A stretch of DNA of 57,963 nucleotides. Origin: Clostridiales bacterium. Lineage in GTDB: Bacteria > Bacillota > Clostridia > Saccharofermentanales > Saccharofermentanaceae. Location of the stretch: contig JAFWPB010000001.1 of assembly GCA_017545245.1 (NCBI GenBank), forward strand, positions 1 to 57,963. Direction: 5' to 3'. The notes under the pieces were generated by a model. It was not told the origin of the DNA and did not search any database. It was given only the letters and a program-made list of their open reading frames with translations. The position numbers and the translations under genes were made by a program. How positions within the stretch are numbered: position 1 is the stretch's first letter; each line of letters begins with the position of its first letter. Shown here piece by piece: positions 10,121 to 18,156 of this stretch.

Positions 10121-12463
10121 TCATAACATATTTCGGCTTTGGATAGACACAATGCCGCGGGCGCCATCGACCGTGATCCGGTCTCCGCTCTTGATCATGG
10201 TAGTTGCATTTCCGCATCCGACAACGGCCGGGATACCGAATTCTCTTGCTACGATAGCAGCGTGGGAAAGCGGTGCGCCGATGTCGGTCACGATGGCCGA
10301 CACTCTCGGGAAGATCAGAGTCCATCCGATATTTGTGGCAACCGTGACCAGGATATCCCCATCTGAGATCTCGTCGATCTTATTAAGATCCAGGATGACT
10401 CGGGCAGTTCCGGTGATCACGCCTTCTGCACCCGGGAATCCTTTCACATCAGAACTATGGTGTATTTCCGCGCCTGCCTTTTCATCCCAGAAATAATCGC
10501 TTCTCCGCGCAGGATCGGAGATCCATGCTTCCGGATCGAAACGCCCGATAATGAGAGACGGGAAAGGCGGAAACTCGTTGTAATGCCGGAATGTCTCCTT
10601 GCGCTTGAGGATCTTCTCCTTCGGAATCGGACCGCCACGAAGCATATCCTGGACTTCCGGAAAAACCATCATGAAAATATCGTTGCCCAGATCATTCAGT
10701 CTTCCTGCGGCAAGGAGATACTCCCTGAATACACAGAACAGCCGGACGCCCAGACTGCGGAGGTATTCCCGGAAAGTATTGGCATGAACGAATTTAGAGA
10801 TCTTTTTATCGATCCACTTCTTCTTGGAAGGATACTTTTCTTTGAATTCCGAAAGTGCAGTCTCGAAAGCATCCTGCTGGGATTTCTGCATGGCGTGAAG
10901 ATCCGTGCCGGTTCTTCTATGCGCATCGATCTGCTTTTCGAGAAACTTCGGATCTTCGTACGGACGTGGCGCCATAAGTTCCATCTCATCGGCGCACCGA
11001 TGCCCGCATGTATCCATATATTCTTCTTTGGTGATTTTTCCCGCCAGCACATCCTCGATCAGAAGAAGCGGCTTCATGCAGTCGATCACACCGACGCAGC
11101 CTCCGCAAAGGCGGTTCGCCATATCCTCTCCGGCGATTTTGCTGATTTTTTTGCGCGTGCTGAAAAGCGGGAACATGGCCATGCCGCCTTCTCCGAGAAA
11201 AGCAGCGAGGCCGTCATTCAGTTTCGGGATCAGGACGTTCTCCCAGTAGCGGAGGAGCTCTTCGTTTGAACGGATCGCATGGATCTCTCCGGTCAGCTGT
11301 TTGGCCAGGTCCGGCATGGCTTCGATCAGCGCATGTTTTTTCTTCTTGCTGAGTTTGGAGCGGTTTTTCGGGAAAAGAAGTGCGCGGAGATTTCTGAAAA
11401 ATTCTCTCTTATAAAAAGGTGAGATCGGAACTTTCGCGCCCTCAGGAATGTTGCCGACCAGATCTTTGACGGCTTCAAATGCTTTTTCCGGGGATTTGCC
11501 AAAGCTTACAAGTATCGAGCACATGACCGAAATATTCATATACGGCTGGCCATAGATGTTCTCGAGCCAGTCCGGGATCCCCAGAATCTCGTTGATCTTT
11601 TCAAGCACGAAGAATGTCATGGGGGAGATCGGCTTTAAGAAGATCTCTCCGACATTGGTTCTGGTTAGCATCTTGTATCCGGACAAAGTGCCGTTGACCT
11701 GATAGGTGTCCATGTCAAGACGGCGAAGCGTCGTGATCGGACGGGCCTGAAGGATATAAACTTTCTTTCCGGAGACGGCCCACTCGATATCCATCGGAAC
11801 CTTATAGGATCTTCGGATCGCCGTGCAATACTTCATCAGTTTCCTGGCGTATGGTTTCATCCCGGCAGGACCTTCGTATGCATATTTCATGACATTGATC
11901 CGAAAGGATTCTCCACTTTCCTGACCGGATACGAGTTTCTCGCCCTCGCCGTGCACATAGTTTCCGATGAGGTGGTCTTCTTTACCGGTTATAACGTCAG
12001 AGGTGAAAACAACTCCGGCGTATTCCGGTTTCACAAACTTCTGGATCACTACTGCGATCTCCGACCTCTCATCCGATCCCGTATTGGCGCGCGTATATTC
12101 TGTGACGCGATCGTTTCCGACGGAAGAAGCCACTTCCTTCACGGCTTCTTCTATCCTTTCTTTCGGTACGTCGGTCAAAGTTTCGTATTGTCCGGCAAAA
12201 GAAGCCTCGCCGCCATCTTCGTTCAGGGCGGAGGAACGGACGGCGTAGGTGTGTGTGGAAGGAAGAGTTCCGATCAGTGCCTGCAGTTCTTTTTCCGCGG
12301 AAGAGAGAAGCTTTCCTTCTTCAAAAGCATCTGCCGTGATTACATAGCCGAAAGGTACGGCTACTTTCTTTTCTTTCATCATACGCGCCAGCGACGTGGC
12401 TTTTCCTCCGGAAAACGCGGCCTTGTTTTCAGGTAATTTATCAAGTGGGAAAATATATGTCAT
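10121..12463 (-). CDS. PEP-utilizing enzyme, rifampin-phosphotransferase-like architecture
   Basis: 780 residues. The N-terminal ATP-grasp domain (to about residue 310) shows GGKATSLARM, YAVRSSALNEDGGEASFAGQ and a closing VYILQARPITTL. A long middle domain of unclear specificity follows. The phosphohistidine swivel domain is at the very C-terminus (PLSHAAIVAREFGIPAVVG, His about 734). There is no C-terminal PEP/pyruvate barrel, so this is not a canonical PEP synthase; the order ATP-middle-His is that of rifampin phosphotransferase relatives. The ATG has GGAG 7 bases upstream and lies 1 base after the TetR stop codon, so the two are translationally coupled. The true substrate is unknown. Confidence 0.75.
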   Translation of the reverse strand: MTYIFPLDKLPENKAAFSGGKATSLARMMKEKKVAVPFGYVITADAFEEGKLLSSAEKELQALIGTLPSTHTYAVRSSALNEDGGEASFAGQYETLTDVPKERIEEAVKEVASSVGNDRVTEYTRANTGSDERSEIAVVIQKFVKPEYAGVVFTSDVITGKEDHLIGNYVHGEGEKLVSGQESGESFRINVMKYAYEGPAGMKPYARKLMKYCTAIRRSYKVPMDIEWAVSGKKVYILQARPITTLRRLDMDTYQVNGTLSGYKMLTRTNVGEIFLKPISPMTFFVLEKINEILGIPDWLENIYGQPYMNISVMCSILVSFGKSPEKAFEAVKDLVGNIPEGAKVPISPFYKREFFRNLRALLFPKNRSKLSKKKKHALIEAMPDLAKQLTGEIHAIRSNEELLRYWENVLIPKLNDGLAAFLGEGGMAMFPLFSTRKKISKIAGEDMANRLCGGCVGVIDCMKPLLLIEDVLAGKITKEEYMDTCGHRCADEMELMAPRPYEDPKFLEKQIDAHRRTGTDLHAMQKSQQDAFETALSEFKEKYPSKKKWIDKKISKFVHANTFREYLRSLGVRLFCVFREYLLAAGRLNDLGNDIFMMVFPEVQDMLRGGPIPKEKILKRKETFRHYNEFPPFPSLIIGRFDPEAWISDPARRSDYFWDEKAGAEIHHSSDVKGFPGAEGVITGTARVILDLNKIDEISDGDILVTVATNIGWTLIFPRVSAIVTDIGAPLSHAAIVAREFGIPAVVGCGNATTMIKSGDRITVDGARGIVSIQSRNML

Positions 12464-12464
12464 T

Positions 12465-13043
12465 TTAGTCTCCAAGCAAAAGATCGACACGCATGTCTAC
12501 ATATTTTTTAAGTTCGTCGTCCTGTTCCAGGTCGATGCCAAAGTCTTTCCTGATATCATCTTTTCTGTAAATGATCAGCTGCATCATGGTGGAAAGTTCG
12601 TATGCAATAAGCTTGCACTCTTTCTCGCTTTTCCTGTTTCCGTAATGTTTCTGCACGTAGGGGTAGCTGAAAGATTCTTGTCCCAGATCCCGCTTAAAAA
12701 GCACAAACCCGGAGATGGCTTGGGTGAATTTGTAGTTCTGGATCAGGCATCGTGCGACGATGAAGTGGAGCTTTTTGAGAAGATCTTTGGGAGAAAGATC
12801 CGAGGCGAGTAACTTTTCTACGTCGTCTTCATTGAAGAAATGAAGGTATTCCTTGTGAAATGTCGCATAGATCAGATTCTCACGTGAACCAAAGCAGTAG
12901 TTGATCATGCCAGGCTGAACCTCGGCCCGTGCTGCAATCTCGCGTGAAGTGACTTCCATGGGATTGGCCTTTGTTTCCATCAGCTCCAGCGTCGCGGAAA
13001 TAAGTTTGTCTTTCGTGATCTGTAGTTTTTCGTCTTTGTTCAT
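12465..13043 (-). CDS. TetR/AcrR-family transcriptional regulator
   Basis: 192 residues with an N-terminal helix-turn-helix (ITSREIAARAEVQ-type phrase: VTSREIAARAEVQPGMINYC) and a variable ligand-binding C-terminal part. It precedes and is fused in operon with the PEP-utilizing enzyme, which makes that enzyme its probable target. A near-perfect palindrome (13099-13122) lies about 55 bases upstream of the start codon and is the likely operator, so autoregulation is expected. The ligand is unknown. Confidence 0.9.
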   Translation of the reverse strand: MNKDEKLQITKDKLISATLELMETKANPMEVTSREIAARAEVQPGMINYCFGSRENLIYATFHKEYLHFFNEDDVEKLLASDLSPKDLLKKLHFIVARCLIQNYKFTQAISGFVLFKRDLGQESFSYPYVQKHYGNRKSEKECKLIAYELSTMMQLIIYRKDDIRKDFGIDLEQDDELKKYVDMRVDLLLGD

Positions 13044-13098
13044 GGCGTTTCTTCTTTCTGCATTTTAGAAAATCCGGAAGCAAAATGATTCTCCGAAC

Positions 13099-13122
13099 CT
13101 TTATTGAACGTGTTCAATAAAG
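13099..13122. promoter_or_regulatory. Probable TetR operator
   Basis: Perfect 11-bp arms, CTTTATTGAAC and GTTCAATAAAG, are separated by 2 bp. It lies in the divergent region between the TetR gene (minus) and the membrane-protein gene at 13287 (plus), closer to TetR. Size and symmetry fit a TetR dimer site. Confidence 0.75.
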
Positions 13123-13286
13123 AGAATATCATGGTTTGTGCTGAGGCGCAAGTGCTTTTTGAGCAGAGAATAAACAGGCCGTTTTTTGAAAAGAACTTGC
13201 CGGAATAGGGGGGCTGGAAAATATTGTGTTTGCGATATAAAATATACTTGATTACAGAGCAATGTTCGGGAATAGAGGGAATGGCT

Positions 13287-14324
13287 ATGGGAAGATTTGA
13301 TTTTGATCCGTTTATGCTCAGTGAACTGGAGACTGCGCGTGCGAAGATCCCTTCGTTTTTCCGAACCACGCCAACAAAGAAGAAAGTCGTTCGGATCATT
13401 GTATTGATCCTTTTTGTCTGTGCATTTCTTGTTTCGGTTTTTTATCCACGTACGAATGGTCAAACGATTGAGAAGATCACGGATCCGGAGACCAACGAGG
13501 TAAATTATCTGGTTACGCAGATACCAAGCCATATAAAAACGGTTTTCGGTCTGATTATTTTCTGTGGCATTCTTGTGGCTGCTTATGCCATTTTCTCCTT
13601 TCTTTTCGAGAGAACCGCTTTTCGTGAAGCGAACCGCAATGCGCTGGAACTTCGGGAGCTTTCAAAGAGCCGTTTTTCCCGGGAAACTTTTCGTGTGGAG
13701 GAAGAGCCTGAGCCAGAGCCGGAGCCGGTAAAGGAGGAGGATCCTTTTGCCGGTGCGCCTTATATTGAACCGCAGAAGAAACCGATCGATCTTACAAGCG
13801 GAATGCGTGCAGCCGAAGACCCGCTGGTTGCCCAGTTCCGGGACAAGGAGGAAAAGAAGGGCGATAAACCTGTCACAAAGGGTATACTGGCCGAAGCGGC
13901 TTCTCTGGATACTCTGGATACTCCTGTTGTGGAGCGCCGTACGCCAGCCACGATTCATGCTTCGAAGCAAGGACATGCTCCGACTGTCAGCCGTGCTATT
14001 AAGAGACCCGCCACGCCTTCTTCCATGAATGGACCGTTTCGAAAGAACTGGGACCAGGAGCGTTTCGGGAACGGGCTTCTTGATCAGATTACGCCAGAGA
14101 AGTATAAGAATAAGTCGGCGGATGAACATGTCTCAGACGAGCAACAGGCTATTACGATCGAGAATATGGAGAAGACAATCGCCGAAGGACCACCGCAACT
14201 TAATTACATCAATCCATATGAGATGACAAAGATCAACGGCCGCATCAAGTCCACTTCCGAAGGTGAAGTCGATGAAGTCGACCTCTTCGAACCGGACGAA
14301 GACATCGAGATCTTCAAAAAATAA
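13287..14324 (+). CDS. Two-helix membrane protein with long charged cytoplasmic tail
   Basis: About 345 residues, unknown. There are two transmembrane helices: one near residues 30-50 (IIVLILFVCAFLVSVFY) and one near 85-105 (VFGLIIFCGILVAAYAIFSF). The remaining two thirds is charged, low in complexity and probably disordered (EEEPEPEPEPVKEEDPF). The ATG at 13287 has AGAGGG 7 bases upstream; an ATG at 13281 is too close. The 5' region shares an element with the gene at 4677. No enzyme motif was seen. A scaffold or adaptor role would be speculation. Confidence 0.6.
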   Translation: MGRFDFDPFMLSELETARAKIPSFFRTTPTKKKVVRIIVLILFVCAFLVSVFYPRTNGQTIEKITDPETNEVNYLVTQIPSHIKTVFGLIIFCGILVAAYAIFSFLFERTAFREANRNALELRELSKSRFSRETFRVEEEPEPEPEPVKEEDPFAGAPYIEPQKKPIDLTSGMRAAEDPLVAQFRDKEEKKGDKPVTKGILAEAASLDTLDTPVVERRTPATIHASKQGHAPTVSRAIKRPATPSSMNGPFRKNWDQERFGNGLLDQITPEKYKNKSADEHVSDEQQAITIENMEKTIAEGPPQLNYINPYEMTKINGRIKSTSEGEVDEVDLFEPDEDIEIFKK

Positions 14325-14425
14325 GTCATTAAGAGCGCCTTTGCCCTCAGCGCTGGCCCTTGGTGCCACGCACCCCCGGAGCGCACATCTCACCAGGCAA
14401 CGAAGACACAGAAGAAAATAAAAAA

Positions 14426-14508
14426 CCAACGGAACTATATTCGAAGTGCGATTCCGCAGGGCGAAGCCCGAGGACCAGCACGAGAATATGTTCCGTTGGC
14501 TTTTGTTT
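14426..14508. terminator. Bidirectional terminator with a structured loop
   Basis: The outer stem CCAACGGAAC (14426-14435) pairs with GTTCCGTTGG (14490-14499). It is flanked by A-rich sequence on the left and TTTTGTTT on the right, so it can end both the gene at 13287 and the minus-strand gene at 14523. The 54-base loop holds a second hairpin (GGGC-GAA-GCCC, 14459-14469), more than a simple terminator needs. Confidence 0.65.
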
Positions 14509-14522
14509 AATGCTGTTTCGAG

Positions 14523-15725
14523 TTACTCTACCTCTACCGGATTGAAATCCTCGATCCACGGCAGACCCCACTTGTTGAGTGCATCCATGAACGGATCTGG
14601 ATCGAACTCTTCGATGTTGTAAACACCCGGACGCTTCCATGTGCCGTTCATGATGAGCATCGCGCCGATCATGGCAGGTACGCCTGTTGTGTAGGAGATG
14701 GCCTGGGAGCCGACTTCCTTATAGCACTCCTGATGGTCGCATACATTGTAGAGGTAATACTTCTTTTCCTTGCCGTCTTTCTTGCCCTTGAAGATGCAGC
14801 CAATGTTGGTCTTACCCACTGTTCTCGGACCAAGTGTTGCCGGATCCGGGAGCATGAACTTCAGGAACTGAAGTGGAACGATCTCATGACCTTCGTAGAT
14901 GACAGACTCGATGGATGTCATGCCGACATTTTCGAGGCACTTGAGATGCGTCAGATAGCTCTGGCCAAATGTCATGAAGAAGCGGATGCGCTTGATGCCC
15001 GGGATGTTTTTGCCCAAGGACTCGAGCTCTTCGTGATGGAGAAGATACATATCTTTCTCGCCGACCTGATCGAAGTTGTAGACTCTCTTGATCTCCATCG
15101 GTTCGGTCTCGATCCACTTTCCGTCTTCCCAGTAGCTGCCCTTCGCCGATACTTCACGGATGTTGATCTCCGGGTTGAAGTTTGTCGCAAACGGATAACC
15201 ATGGTCACCGCCGTTGCAGTCGAGAATATCGATGTAGTTGATTTCGTCGAACTGATGCTTCAGTGCATAAGCAGAGAAGACACCCGTAACACCCGGATCA
15301 AAGCCGGAGCCGAGAAGAGCAGTAATGCCTGCCTCCTTGAAGCGGTCGTGGTAAGCCCACTGCCACTTGTACTCGAACTTTGCTGTATCGACAGGCTCGT
15401 AGTTAGCTGTATCTACATAGGGAGTCTTGGTTGCAAGACATGCGTCCATGATGGTGAGATCCTGATAAGGAAGTGCCAGGTTCAGGCAGACATCCGGCTT
15501 GAATTCCTCCATGATCGCTACCAGTTCATCTACTTTATCTGCATCCACTTTTCTTGTGTGGATGATCGTTTTTGTTGTCGGCTGAAGTTTCTCCTTCAGT
15601 GCATCACACTTGCTGAGTGTTCTGCTCGCGATCATGATCTCTGTAAAGACCTCGCTGTTCTGACAACACTTTGCGATTGCCACAGAAGCAACGCCGCCAC
15701 AACCAATGATAAGTGCTTTTCCCAT
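14523..15725 (-). CDS. Carboxynorspermidine synthase (saccharopine dehydrogenase family)
   Basis: 400-residue NADPH-dependent reductase. It condenses aspartate semialdehyde with putrescine (or diaminopropane) to carboxyspermidine (or carboxynorspermidine), the step before NspC. The N-terminal Rossmann motif is IIGCGGVASVAIAKC; other family segments are ALLGSGFDPGVTGVFSAYA and ILDCNGGDHGYPFATNFNPE. The start is placed at the ATG ending 15725, which has AAAGGAGA upstream; an earlier in-frame ATG would overlap speB for no reason. It follows speB by 44 bases, so it is probably the last gene of a speE-speB unit. Lysine-biosynthetic saccharopine dehydrogenases are more distant relatives. Confidence 0.87.
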   Translation of the reverse strand: MGKALIIGCGGVASVAIAKCCQNSEVFTEIMIASRTLSKCDALKEKLQPTTKTIIHTRKVDADKVDELVAIMEEFKPDVCLNLALPYQDLTIMDACLATKTPYVDTANYEPVDTAKFEYKWQWAYHDRFKEAGITALLGSGFDPGVTGVFSAYALKHQFDEINYIDILDCNGGDHGYPFATNFNPEINIREVSAKGSYWEDGKWIETEPMEIKRVYNFDQVGEKDMYLLHHEELESLGKNIPGIKRIRFFMTFGQSYLTHLKCLENVGMTSIESVIYEGHEIVPLQFLKFMLPDPATLGPRTVGKTNIGCIFKGKKDGKEKKYYLYNVCDHQECYKEVGSQAISYTTGVPAMIGAMLIMNGTWKRPGVYNIEEFDPDPFMDALNKWGLPWIEDFNPVEVE

Positions 15726-15769
15726 AGTTTTAATCTCCTTTGCTATTTGTTTTCCGGCCAGGCCGTCTG

Positions 15770-16636
15770 TCATTTTCCGTATTTCATGATCAAGGTTTCC
15801 CGCAGGATCTTGAGGGCTAGCGCAGTGCTACATCCGCTCTGATCGTAAGGCGGGGAGAGTTCTACAAAGTCCATGCCGACGAGGTTGATATCCTTAAGCT
15901 GCATCAGGCAGGTCCTCAGTTCCTCGAAGGAAAGTCCGCCGGCTTCTGGAGTTCCGGTGCCCGGGAACTCGCGGGGATCCAGTACGTCCAGATCCACGGT
16001 CAGGTAAACCGGGACGGGTTCTTTGGAAAGTTTCAGAAGTGCCAGGACTTCATCGAAATTGTCTGCGCGGAACCGCTCCATCTTCGTATGTGTCTTTGCA
16101 AATTCAAATTCCTCTTTCGTACCCGATCGGATGCCGAACTGGTAGATCCTTCCATCGCCCACGATATCGTGGATGCGGCGGATCACACAGGCGTGGGAGA
16201 GTTTGGCTCCGATATAGTCTTCTCTAAGATCGCAGTGTGCGTCAAAGTGAAGTACAACGACGTCCGGATATTTCTCTGCGATGGCACGGAATGTGCCGAG
16301 GCTGACAAGATGTTCGCCACCAAGCATGATCGGGAGTTTTCCGTCCCTCAGGATCTGCCTGGTTTCTTCCTCAATGAGTTTCAGCGCAGCTTCGGCGTCT
16401 CCGAAAGGAAGATCCAGATCACCGGAATCACAGATCGGTGCATCTTCCAGATCTTTGTCCTGGTAAGGGCTGAAGGACTCCAGGCCGATACTCTCGTTTC
16501 TCATCGCCGAAGGACCGAATCTTGTTCCCGGACGGAACGACGTGGTCCCGTCAAAAGGGGCGCCGAAGAGTACGGCTTCTGCATCTTCGTAGGGACAGTT
16601 CAAAGCGAAAAAGTTCTTCTCAATGCGATCGATCAT
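15770..16636 (-). CDS. speB: Agmatinase
   Basis: 288-residue ureohydrolase that splits agmatine to putrescine and urea. All manganese-site motifs are present: LGGEHLVSLG, VLHFDAHCDLR and LTVDLDVLDP. GTGTPEAGG supports the agmatinase/arginase fold. The ATG overlaps the speE stop codon (ATGA), which indicates translational coupling, and GGGAGGTGA precedes it. With speA and speE nearby, agmatine is the likely substrate rather than arginine or guanidinobutyrate. Confidence 0.92.
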   Translation of the reverse strand: MIDRIEKNFFALNCPYEDAEAVLFGAPFDGTTSFRPGTRFGPSAMRNESIGLESFSPYQDKDLEDAPICDSGDLDLPFGDAEAALKLIEEETRQILRDGKLPIMLGGEHLVSLGTFRAIAEKYPDVVVLHFDAHCDLREDYIGAKLSHACVIRRIHDIVGDGRIYQFGIRSGTKEEFEFAKTHTKMERFRADNFDEVLALLKLSKEPVPVYLTVDLDVLDPREFPGTGTPEAGGLSFEELRTCLMQLKDINLVGMDFVELSPPYDQSGCSTALALKILRETLIMKYGK

Positions 16637-17532
16637 GCTTTGTCACCTCCCAGAGTATTGGTTGTATCGTTGTCCGGAAGCTCTTCCATCGCTTCCAGAA
16701 GTTTCTGCACGTAGTTCGGAAGTGCAAAAGCACCGCGGTGCAGGTTGGTGTTGTAATACTTCGTCTCGATGCCAAGTGCTTTCCACTCGGAAGCGCGCAT
16801 ATCCTTGACCGGATGGTATTTCTTCGAGGCAAAACCGAAGAGCCAGTGACCGGACGGGTAGGTCGGAATGTGGGCTTGGTATACGCGGCAGATCGGGAAG
16901 TTTGCGTGGATGCGCTTGTGCGCACGTTGCATGGCTCTCGCGTCGTTTGCGTAAAAAGGACTTTCGTTCTGGTTGACCATGATGCCGTCTTCTTTGAGTG
17001 CGGTGTAGCAGTTGCCGTAGAACTCTTTGGTGAAGAGGCCTTCACCCGGACCGAACGGGTCGGTGGAGTCAACGAGGATCAGGTCATATTCGTCTTCATG
17101 ATGGCGGACATATTTGAGACCGTCTTCGAAGTGGCACTGTACTCTCGGATCATCGAAACCACAGGCAGTGAAGGGGAGATATTCCTTGGCGACTTTTACG
17201 ACTTCTTCGTCGATCTCGACTACATCGATGTGCTCGATGGAATCGTATCTTGTAAGTTCACGGACGACACCACCGTCACCAGCACCGATGACCAGCACTT
17301 TTTTGACGTTCGGGTGTACGCACATCGGTACGTGTGCCAGCATCTCGTGGTAGATGAACTCATCTTTCTGGGTGAGCATCATGTAACCATCGAGTGTGAG
17401 GAAACGTCCGAATTCCGGCGATTCGAAAACATCGATCTGCTGGAAATCGCTCTTGCCACTATATAACTGCTTGTCGACTGCAATCGACAGCTTTACGTGA
17501 GGGGTATGTAATTCAGAAAACCAAAGATCCAT
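16633..17532 (-). CDS. speE: Spermidine synthase
   Basis: 299-residue aminopropyltransferase that moves the aminopropyl group from decarboxylated SAM to putrescine. It has the nucleotide-binding motif VLVIGAGDGGVVRELTRY, the acidic motif VVEIDEEVVKVAKEYLP, and the catalytic VDSTDPFGPGEGLF. The ATG at 17532 fits the family N-terminus (MDLWFSELHTPHVKLS); AAGGAG lies about 14 bases upstream, a rather long spacing. First gene of the speE-speB-synthase unit. Its decarboxylated SAM would come from SpeD (20564-21355). Confidence 0.93.
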   Translation of the reverse strand: MDLWFSELHTPHVKLSIAVDKQLYSGKSDFQQIDVFESPEFGRFLTLDGYMMLTQKDEFIYHEMLAHVPMCVHPNVKKVLVIGAGDGGVVRELTRYDSIEHIDVVEIDEEVVKVAKEYLPFTACGFDDPRVQCHFEDGLKYVRHHEDEYDLILVDSTDPFGPGEGLFTKEFYGNCYTALKEDGIMVNQNESPFYANDARAMQRAHKRIHANFPICRVYQAHIPTYPSGHWLFGFASKKYHPVKDMRASEWKALGIETKYYNTNLHRGAFALPNYVQKLLEAMEELPDNDTTNTLGGDKA

Positions 17533-17840
17533 AGGCGTAGTCTCTTGCTCCTTCGTTAATCTGGCCGGCCCGGTTTTGGTGGCGAGAAGACTTGACAGGC
17601 AAGTGCTTTTCGAACGGACCACGGCAGAAATTTCGAAAGGCCGTGGCGCGGAGCCGACACATATATAATACCACCATAAAGGCAGTAGTCATAATGTATA
17701 CTATCGGAATGGAAGATCCGTAATTCCATAAAAAAGTGCTTCGCGGGGTGGCGATTGGGATCAAAAGTGCGATTTGGGGAGTGGATGGGGAGATAAGAGA
17801 AGTGAAAATGGAATTCTCGTGTTATGAGGAGAAGGCCTCT
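17533..17840 (-). other. Intergenic region upstream of speE
   Basis: No gene seen. A weak minus-strand promoter may sit at 17665-17693 (TATGAC, 17 bp, TATTAT) and would serve speE. A copy of a dispersed element, GCAAGTGCTTTT, lies at 17599-17610. The part from about 17700 to 17840 leads into the repeat array without recognisable features. Confidence 0.4.
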
Positions 17841-18141
17841 GCTATAAGAATAAAGAAAGAGTCAGTTTTATAGAACTATAATCTTTCGTGAGTTCTATAA
17901 GATCGTCGAAAATAGTTATCTTATAGAACTCTTTTATACTCAGTTTTCTATAAGAATGAAGAAATCCACGATTTTATAGCACTGCCAAGACATATTCGTT
18001 CTATAAGATGAATAAAAAAGCTGATCTTATAGAACGGGAAGTACGAATCTGTGCTATAAGATGAATAAAAAATCCAATCTTATAGAACAGACAGCTCAAA
18101 TCTGTGCTATAAGATGGCTCCTTTTTGCCGATTTATAGAAC
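17841..18141. repeat. Inverted-repeat array, six units, 53-bp period (array 2)
   Basis: Six palindromic units start at about 17841, 17892, 17945, 17998, 18051 and 18104; the last five are spaced by exactly 53 bp. The best unit has arms GTTCTATAAGAT and ATCTTATAGAAC around a non-conserved A-rich centre of 14 bases. Units are separated by about 15 non-conserved bases. Outer units are more degenerate (for example TTTCTATAAGAA, GATTTATAGAAC). On the minus strand, the sense of the nuclease gene, each unit would give a hairpin with a U-rich loop. The array starts 16 bases after the stop codon of that gene. Confidence 0.9.
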
Positions 18142-18156
18142 TGATCCCTGATTCCA

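Noticed and set aside
10121..12463. Canonical PEP synthase (ppsA)
   Set aside because: The His domain is at the extreme C-terminus and the PEP/pyruvate barrel is missing, so the specific name is not supported.
17841..18141. CRISPR array
   Set aside because: The conserved parts are 12-nt inverted arms, not direct repeats of 23 nt or more, the variable parts are only 14-15 nt, and no cas gene is near.
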